A stretch of 64,000 bases of DNA from Rhyzopertha dominica (Eukaryota; Arthropoda; Insecta; Coleoptera; Bostrichidae). The translations under genes were made by a program, and so were the position numbers. Shown one piece after another: positions 56,839-64,000 of this stretch. The stretch spans positions 56,627,325 to 56,691,324 of the forward strand of contig QCXZ01000064.1 of assembly GCA_025024175.1 (NCBI GenBank). The letters are read 5' to 3'. Each line of letters starts with the position of its first letter. The first letter of the stretch is position 1. Under the pieces are notes generated by a model that had not been told where the DNA came from, ran no database searches, and was given only the letters and a program-made list of their open reading frames with translations.

Positions 56839-59197
56839 CATGGGCGTACCCTGCTTTTTTTTGGTCTAGAAGTAATTAATAAAGTATTTATTCCATGAAT
56901 AATCTTCGTGGATTTTCTGCAAGGTGACTTAAAACATTTTATTTGGAAGAATAAAGATCCGTGATCCACATAATGTATAATGATATCATATCAAGTACCA
57001 AAGGAACATAAATTTCACTTCAAAAGTTCTACTAATAGGAGCACGATTTTTGAATCAGAATTAACACACATCAAGGACTAATGCATTAACCGTTGGGCTT
57101 TTAGTAGTTTCAACTTCTCACACCAGAAGCTTTAGAAATTTAAGATGGGGGTTTATATGTATAGGTGCTAAAGATACAATTGTAGTAATTTTTACTCGCC
57201 AGGGAAAGAGACTCGATGGATAACTAACATTATTAAAACTCAGAATGACAAATGCCTCAGCATTATGCGCCAAGCCAACCTTCTTAGATCGCCAGTGCAT
57301 AGCTCTCAAAAATTAACCGACTACTTAATATTTTAACCAAATGAAGCTTCATTTAAATAAACTGAAATATACTTAATTGCATTTTTAATAACACACCGGG
57401 TTTTAATTCGTGCTGATAATGCTTTAACTGGATTCATAAAACTTATATTAAATAAATTGACTTTTATAAATGTGAGTTCGGATGGATTTTCAGTTTTTTT
57501 TTTGTTTTTTCTGCATTAATTGTTAAAATGTAATGTGAATTTAGAAATTTGGTACAAAAGTTATATGACAGATTCTGATGTGATTTCATATAACAGTAGT
57601 TAGCAGTGGCGGCTCGTCCGGGTCGGCAGGGTCGGCACTGCCGACCCAGATTATTGATCGAAGAAATTATTTTTTTCGTATTTTTATGTATATTTTGTTT
57701 TATTATGTTCAAATATCTTGAAACAGTTGGAGCGTATTTTTTTACATTACCATCAAATTAATAATTAGCCAAAATCACATTTTCCGAGTTGTCCCGAAAA
57801 ATGTACGCTACTCGGCAACCGTGGCTGGGCCGTGTATGTGTTTGTCATTCAAGCCCGTGATCCAAGCGCTGGGTCGGCAGACCGCATCGTATAATATAAG
57901 GAATAGCATCGTTTTCCTATGAGCTTAACAAAGACGCAACCCTGCGCGCATATCAAGACTGCAATGCTTGGGTCCGGCAGACAGCATAAAGCATTAAAAC
58001 GGACTTCATTTATTTCAATTATTTCAAGTTTTTTTTTTAATCAACCAATTATAGTTCTGTTTTCTACTGAGTATTACAAATTATCTGATTAACACCCTTT
58101 ACATGCTTACAGTTTTTTTTATAATCATAATTTAATTTTACGTATATATGTTTTTATTGAAGTTAATAAAGGAGGCCCGGCATTCATAATCATCGGATTC
58201 TGAAAATTAATTTTGACANGTACATTGAACAAGAATTATATATATAGTTCAATACTGAAATCACGAAAAACTACTCGNATGCGAAATTTTTCATTTTTCC
58301 AAGATTATTGTAAGAGCTATCCTCTTAAATAAACAGTTTTAAGCAGATACCTTCAAACATTTAACAGAATTAATTAAATACATGTTATAAATTTAGTCAA
58401 TCTGAAATCATTGAAGAATTTCACACAAAAAGAACATAAAATAAGTAAGCGCCAATACCAATATAATCGCTTAATGCTGTCTGCCGGACTTCCGAATGCA
58501 TCTTCGGATTGGGCTCGACATATATCGGCTTCTCCTCTCCGGTGCGAAATTATGAAGCTAGTTGCCAGATTAGGCTATTTGTTACCAAATAAACTATCTT
58601 TTTAACTTGCGGCGATATGAAAATTTACAGAAGTAGCAAGTAATAAACAACAACTACGAGTATATACAAAATTATTTACTAATTTATAAATAAATAATAT
58701 TGACCAACTAGAGTGGACCAAAGTTTTTACTGTTGACCCAATAGAATTTGTCACGAGCCGCCACTGGTAGTTAGTTAAACAATCTTTATAGGAAAATGTA
58801 GAAGAGCTGAACTAAGCAGAAATCGTGTTATGACTCATCTTGACCAAGACAGTCTTTTAAAGCTATATCCGGCTTAAGAAAACGATACGTAACAACAAGA
58901 ATGTTGCAGTTACAGCTTCAAAACGCACGTGGCATCGATTAAGCTTGGAAACCATTTGACAACGACTTATTAGAGAAGGTCATTTGCAAGGGTCAAATAT
59001 GAATTGTGGATAAAAATTGTGAAATACACTTGCCTATAAATTTTACTGTATTTACAATTTTGTAAATAAGACAATTTTTAGGTGTACACACATAATTAAC
59101 CAGCTAAATGTATATGGGAAATTGGAAGGGCCCAGAGTTGGCAACCCAGGTGAAGGGGGGGCAGTTGCCCCCCCCACCCCCCTTCGGTACGCACATG
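56839..59197 (+). mobile_element. Copy 2 of the CATGGGCGTACC-ended element
   Basis: Ends read inward CATGGGCGTACC (left) and CATGTGCGTACC (right), with an exact 8-bp duplication GCCTTGAT (56831-56838 and 59198-59205). Without the nested hAT element (57604-58766 plus 8 bp) it is about 1.19 kb and non-coding. A C/G-rich tract (about 59153-59183) lies just inside the right end. The 8-bp duplication suggests hAT mobilisation. It is paired with the inverted copy at 51011-52897 across a 3.9-kb spacer. Confidence 0.85.
57604..58766. mobile_element. hAT-type non-autonomous element nested in copy 2
   Basis: 1163 bp with inverted ends CAGTGGCGGCTCGT/CACGAGCCGCCACTG-type and an exact 8-bp duplication GTAGTTAG (57596-57603 and 58767-58774). 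Just inside the left end GGTCGGCA-type repeats occur, echoed at about 57870 and 57970. No transposase domain is readable. Two Ns at 58219 and 58278. The inverted paralogous element provides an empty site. Confidence 0.92.
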
Positions 59198-59209
59198 GCC
59201 TTGATACCT

Positions 59210-59510
59210 GAAGCTAACGAACGAGACAATCTAAACGACGCGTTGTAAAGACATTTTATCTACAGAGAAAAAAAGAAAAAAAGGAAACATAAGAGGGGTT
59301 GTATGCTAAGATAAGCAAGAGGCCAACTGAAGAAGAAGAAAAAGTAGAAATGATAACATCAGAAATAAAAACAGCGTGGACTGCTTAAATCACGTTTTAG
59401 AAGTTGCTAAGAAATAATTATTAATAATGTAGTAAAAACTGTAGTTTTTGTATTCAGTTAAGATTATAATGTAAAATTATTAATTCAAAATAATTATTTA
59501 TTCTTGGTGT
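59210..59510. other. Intergenic, no gene seen
   Basis: A-rich sequence (AAAAGAAAAAAAG near 59270) followed by AT-rich unique sequence up to the candidate exon. Confidence 0.3.
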
Positions 59511-59514
59511 CACA

Positions 59515-59749
59515 GTTCTGGCACGCAGTATATGGTTTTGTCTATCCCTTCAGCCGGCTTCTCTCGAAGAATCCCTTTCAACCAGATGTGATTAGAGCAG
59601 AACCAACTATCGAAACAGTAAACCGTGCAAGGAGATCGTGTAGCCTTACAAACGGTGACATCGTAACTCGAGATGCCTCCGCCGCGACACTGACGGAAGC
59701 ACGTCAAAAATACGAGAGATCGCCGCTTTCTTTGAAACCGCTAATTTAA
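59515..59749 (+). CDS. Possible small host exon
   Basis: A stretch of higher GC opens after an acceptor-like TTCTTGGTGTCACAG (ending 59514). It reads FWHAVYGFVYPFSRLLSKNP through TLTEARQKYERSPLSLKPLI to a TAA at 59747. Composition is coding-like and unlike the flanks. No family is recognised and no donor/upstream exon is known. The following 59760-59960 is also GC-richer and repeat-free, so the block could instead be conserved non-coding DNA. Confidence 0.22.
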
Positions 59750-59759
59750 ATCTCTATTT

Positions 59760-60140
59760 TTTGCTCTCGCCCCTACAAATCGCCTCGTGTTTCCAACTAA
59801 CGTTTAAATGCTAATTAACGACACGTGAATGTGAACGAACGAAACATATATTCGCGTTTGTCGGTTTGATGCGCTTTTTCCACGTACGCTCGACTGTCGG
59901 GCTAATTGGCCTTTTATTTGTAAATGCTGTTAATGATGTTCACGGAACGACATTCTGTCAACTCTTGAGCTTAAATGTGGGTTGCATCCGTTTTATTAAT
60001 GTCTCAAGTTGATTGCGTTTATGGTTATCGGAAATCGACGCACTGTCTTTCCGTCTAATTACAAACACTATAGATACCGTCAAATTTAGTATTCATAATA
60101 GCTTGTTTCAGCCTAGGAATGGGTACATTTTTGAAATACA
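59760..60140. other. Unique-looking island, no gene
   Basis: Moderate GC, no repeat hallmarks, with CACGTG-like and TTTATTTG motifs. Possibly regulatory; unproven. Confidence 0.25.
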
Positions 60141-60142
60141 CT

Positions 60143-60330
60143 TAGGGGTGACCAGACGTCCGGAAATTCGTAGATAAATCCGGAATCCGGACGGAAGTGC
60201 AACAATATGTAAAATTCCGGAGTAAGTAAAATCAATTAAATACCATAATAAGCCCGTTAAAAAATCATCATCGGCCGTTCGTACTCGTTTTGGAATTGCC
60301 TCTGATGGTAACAACCACGGAGCCAAAAAA
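60143..60330 (+). repeat. hAT terminus, partial element
   Basis: TAGGGGTGACCAGACGTCCGG at 60143 (20-base core TAGGGGTGACCAGACGTCC) is a classic hAT end, followed by CCGGAATCCGGAC motifs as in the 49991-50580 MITE. No matching right end was found. Confidence 0.5.
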
Positions 60331-60334
60331 CCTC

Positions 60335-61285
60335 ATCTCTTTCGTTATACACTATCACGATTGGAAGATAGGAGGTGCGGAATACGGGTTAAACTTTTAG
60401 AGTTCAAAAATTCGCAACGAACATTAGAAACTACATTAAAAGTACTTTAGATAACTATAGATTCTCTTCTAAATTAATGGCATTTTCTGGGGACAACGCA
60501 AACACCAATTTTGGAGGAATATAGACGCAAAAAAGGAAAAAACATTATTTTCAAATTTAAAATAATCGTTAGGTCATAATATTGCAGGTATTCTACATAA
60601 CTGCATTCAACATGGTGCAGACGGCTTGAAATTTAATGTAGAGTCTATAGTTCTAAAACTTTTTTTTCATATAACGCTAAGAACGGAAGCGCTGTGACGT
60701 TGTAGATGTCAATGACATAGACTTGTATCACACAAAAACAAGATGGCTGTCTCTTTCCTGGCTATTCACAGAATTCGACAGTTGCAGTAGCACTGAGAGC
60801 CTATTGTCTTTCCAAAGACCAAACCCCAAAGATAATTTTTAATTTTCTTGAAGATGACTTTAGTGAACTATAGTTTATTTTTTCGGCACTCTTTAATGAG
60901 TAGGTATTTTCCAAACTAACATACTCCAACTTGAAAGATAAGACAATTCTGCCTTGGAAATAACGGACACCTTAGAAAATATTACCTAAATCGTATTTAA
61001 CAAAAAGACTAACTCAACGGTTTCTACCACTTAAAGTGAAACAATTACTTTAAAAATTATAGAATAACGGAAAATTCAGTTTAAAGAAGAATCTTTTGCA
61101 GTTTATTCAAGATGTTTGTTCTACTTAAACAAGTGGATGCAAAACTTTGAGAAATTTTCTTGTTTTAAGTGGATGCAGTTGAAACAAATGGAATTCGAAA
61201 ACGTTACCCTAAACATTTACTTCCTACGGGATAAAGTAGTAACTAATATAAATTATGTGATGTCATACTAGTGCATATATTCTTA
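60335..61285. other. Intergenic, no gene seen
   Basis: AT-rich sequence without recognisable features. Confidence 0.3.
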
Positions 61286-61289
61286 GTAG

Positions 61290-61870
61290 ATTTTTGCTTC
61301 CTCTCACGATGCCCCCCTGCTTTTTGCGAGGGTTCGTATGTTGTCATTCTCGATGATGTGTTGTTTGCCTTTTTCTACGTGTGTCCATACGCTACATCTC
61401 GCTGGTGTTGCTGTATGCGACATTGTATGCTGCGTACAGTTTGCCCGACTTTTCCGCACTGATACTGGAGCTGGTAGATTCCCTTGGTGTTTAGTTCCGT
61501 ATTTTGTCCTTGACCGATGGTAGAATATGTCAAATCTTCTGCACAGCGTTGTATCTTACGCTTCTCTTTTTCAGCAGTACGTGTTCTTCTGTCTGTCTGT
61601 CTGTTACCCCGGAAACGTATGGTAGGTAGGCATATCCTTCGAGTTGTAGTTTCTGCTGTCCTTTGTATGTTTCTTCTTGTTCTTAGAACCTCCTTCGGCT
61701 TATAACCAAATCTTTTCCAAAGGCACTCCTGACATATTGAATCTCCTCGGTTCTGCTTTCTGCGTCAGTAGTCTTTATATTTGTTATGAAGCTAAATATA
61801 ATGTTCTCTGGTCAGTTTTTGACCAGGCACAATACTCTTCCAGAATTTTTATCTGTTGAGGTATTACCTC
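61290..61870 (-). pseudogene. Penelope-like element, RT end and GIY-YIG domain
   Basis: Read leftward. LPYVSGVTDR (about 61600) is the linker block between RT thumb and endonuclease in Penelope/Poseidon elements. Then come a VRYNAVQKI block, SVKDK, and GIYQLQYQCGKVGQTVRSIQ (about 61405-61475), covering GIY and a deleted YIG motif, followed by CRIQQHQRDVAYGHT. Stops and shifts are frequent. The RT catalytic region is missing. It is a different family from the next copy, whose linker and endonuclease differ. A (CTGT)n run lies at about 61588-61603. Confidence 0.72.
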
Positions 61871-61979
61871 AAAATTATTCGATTTATGCGCTATTCTTCG
61901 ACATTTAACTCAATTGCTTTTTTAAGATAATATATTCTCGGAAAGATCGCTGTTTCTTGAAAACACTGACAAAAAATTA

Positions 61980-64000
61980 TAAGTCTGACGTTTCGATTAC
62001 ACCTGTAATCTTTGTCAAAGGCGAAGAACCTCAAAATTTGCCTGACACAAGTTCAAACAAAATTTTTAAAGTAAATAAACAATTTACCAAGGAAGCGAGA
62101 TGTCATAGAAACAACGTGCCAACCTGATAGAAAAGAACCTAACGACGAGAAAGGAACTACCTACCTACTAGATATACACGAACTACTTCATAAAAGATAA
62201 CTACAAAATAGCTTTCCAAATTTCAACTAACTCATAATTTCCACAATCCCTATTAAAATTATTAGCATTATGTGTTTAATCAAATATGAGTGTTCAGCTA
62301 CGGAAGATTTATCTATCTGTTGCAGCATACGTGTTCTTTCAAACGCGTACCTACTTTTCTTTTAATTTGACCTGTGTAACACTTGCCGCAAGAACAAGTA
62401 ATTTTGTAAACCCCTTCACTCTCTAAATGTACTTTGTCTTTAGTAGAATTTAAAATTTTATCTAAATTATTATATGTACTATCAACAACTAAAATATCGT
62501 GTTTTCTAAGCATCCTCATTAATTTTTCCGAAAGGCCCTGTACAAAAGGCAAACTCAACTTCAATTTACTTTGCCCTGGCTGAGAATTTACTTGATTTGG
62601 TTGAGCACTTTTATTAAAAACTGACCAAATATTCTTATTGCTATAACCATTTCTCACTAGCGCTGATTTAAGATGATATATTTCGTTTTGTAAAGAACTT
62701 TCGTCTGATATCCTTTGTGCTCTAACAAATAACGTTCTTATAAGACTATTCTTTTGAGAGGGAGGCTCGTGAGATGAGGCATGTAAATATCTGTCTGTGT
62801 GTGTTGGTTTTCTGTAAACTTTGTGTCCTAACTGCCCAGTGTTTGTTCTGTAAATTTGGACATCCAAGAAAGGTAAACTACCATTGCTTTCTAATTCCAT
62901 AGTAAATTTTATGTCGGGATTTTGACTGTTCAAATGATTTAGTAACCTACCCAGCTCTTCTATACCGTGGGGCCAAATAACAAAAGTGTCATCTACGTAC
63001 CTATACCAATATTTTGGTTTAAACTGAAAACTGTTTATCGCTACCTGTTCAAAATTTTCCATAAACTAATTGGTTAGTACAGGACTTAGAGGTGAACCCA
63101 TTGCACAACCTCATTTTTGTTCATAAAAATTTTCGTTCCATAAGAAATAAGGATCTGGCTATCGTGTCACCTAGGGGATCGCTATTAAGCTTAGATTTGA
63201 TAATATCGATGGTTTCAGGGATGGGTACTTTCTTAAATAAAGAAACCACGTCAAAACTAACTAAAATATCACCTTCTGAGATACTTAAACCTTTTATAAT
63301 ATCAATAAAGTCTGAAGAATTTTTGATGAAACTACTGGTTTTTCCTACTAGTATGGGTCTCAATGGGACATTAGTTATGTGGATTTTAGGCAAACTATAC
63401 AATTTAGGTACCTTGCAATCGGAAACAGTTAAAAGAGACTTCTCTTCATTCGAAAGACTTGAGCTTTTGATAAGATCATTAGTAATTTTGGAAATTTTTG
63501 ATGTAGGACCTCGGGATAATTTTTGATATGTTTCCTCATCTAACAACTCCCTAACTTTATTCTCATAAGCTGTTCTACCTAAAATGACTGTGACTGAACC
63601 TTTATCTGCTCTAGTAACTATAATGAACTTATCTGTATTCAAATCCTTAAGAGCCTTCATTTCCTCAGATGTACATGCATTTCTAATAGCGTGGCATACA
63701 TCCATCCTAATCTTATCCGCTTGATCTTTCGGAAGCAGTCTTATACTAGATTCCATCGATGACATTATCTCCACTTTTGGAATGGTCCGTGGCGTTACAG
63801 CAAAGTTCATCCCCTTCGCTAAAATATTTATATCAGCATCTGAGACACTCTTTTTTGACAGATTTATCACAGTGTTGTTGGTTTTAACCACGTTATATGA
63901 TTTGAACTTATTGTGTTTAATGGTATTGAACTTCTCAAATTTACGAATGTTTTGTCCTTGACCTTAGTAAAGTGTTGTTTGTATACTTTTTGTGTGAACT
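61980..64000 (-). mobile_element. Penelope-like retroelement, continues beyond window
   Basis: A nearly complete 3' two thirds of a Penelope-like element. RT occupies 62600-63960, GIY-YIG endonuclease 62250-62430, and an untranslated tail ends near 61980. In the tail (- strand) an ATTAC-AGGT-GTAAT hairpin runs into CGAAACGTC (61987-62014), the feature shared with the isolated tails at 35.1, 45.6 and 46.9 kb. The 5' end and any pLTR lie past 64000. Confidence 0.85.
62250..63955 (-). pseudogene. Penelope-like RT/GIY-YIG protein, inactivated
   Basis: Single protein joining a telomerase-related reverse transcriptase to a GIY-YIG nuclease. The readable order is an N-terminal region (from about 63955), DKFIIVTRADKGSVTVIL (about 63565-63620), PKLYSLPKIH (RT block), ILVSFDVVSLFKKVPIP (motif A, about 63200-63250), GCAMGSPLSPVLTN (motif B), and WYRYVDDTFVIW with catalytic YVDD at 62988-62999. 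LPFLDVQIYR, YRKPTHTDRYLH, a linker, and GVYKITCSCGKCYTGQ-KRKVGTRLKEH (GIY and YIG variants, 62407 downward) follow. Lesions: a frameshift near 63145, two in-frame stops around GCAMGSP (about 63062-63100), and a shift after LKEHV (about 62330). Otherwise well preserved, so this is a relatively young copy. Confidence 0.88.

Noticed and set aside
61271..61859. Cys/Phe-rich + strand open frames
   Set aside because: They are shadows of the - strand Penelope-like RT/GIY-YIG relic.

Overview
The window looks like a piece of an AT-rich, transposon-loaded insect nuclear genome. A beetle is my best guess, from gene content and transposon families only; the species is not determined. Only one confident host gene is present: the large terminal coding exon of Brd8 (bromodomain subunit of the NuA4/TIP60 acetyltransferase complex) on the + strand at 601-2342, followed by a short 3'UTR with a polyadenylation signal. 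Everything downstream is intergenic or intronic DNA filled with dead or non-autonomous mobile elements. A possible promoter plus first coding exon (11340-11819) and a possible small exon (59515-59749) are the only other host-gene candidates, both weak.

Layout: 3.3-4.8 kb is a P-superfamily element with a broken THAP domain and a perfect 8-bp target duplication. 4.85-6.6 kb is a Gypsy LTR relic whose two LTRs carry the same MITE in two states. 7.5-8.8 kb is an anonymous inverted-repeat element. 10.4-10.8 kb is a pogo-like transposase tail. 15.2-16.6 kb is a full-length dead mariner. 18.0-19.3 kb is a LINE reverse transcriptase relic (- strand). 21.3-23.1 kb is a rosa-like (DD41D) transposon with long terminal repeats. 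25.2-26.4 kb is a large palindromic element sitting inside a THAP exon. 29.3 kb is a Tc1-like relic. 30.5-31.3 kb is a LINE C-terminus. 33.0-33.8 kb is a MITE with a hAT MITE inside. 38-40 kb holds a Penelope GIY-YIG fragment and a foldback element. 40.7-41.8 kb is a second THAP element. 42.5 kb has a tRNA-like SINE head. 45-48 kb holds Penelope tails, a hAT MITE and a Tc1-like gene split by another insertion. 48.2-49.2 kb is a GTATCGAA-type simple repeat. 50.0-50.6 kb is a hAT MITE. 51.0-59.2 kb is bounded by two inverted copies of one element that flank a copia relic and Penelope debris. 61.3-64.0 kb holds two Penelope-like elements on the - strand, the second running off the window.

The most exciting object is the 537-bp insertion at 51627-52163. 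It has a 14-bp target duplication, a 260-bp tandem period and what reads as a complete type I hammerhead ribozyme (51976-52024), plus an inverted second hammerhead with one core change. This is the architecture of a metazoan retrozyme (circular-RNA retroposon) or a Penelope pLTR. Penelope-like reverse transcriptase and GIY-YIG relics, the machinery thought to mobilise such RNAs, occur repeatedly in the same 26 kb. Several Penelope-like tails also share a hairpin followed by GAAACGTC. All calls were made by eye; no database search was possible.
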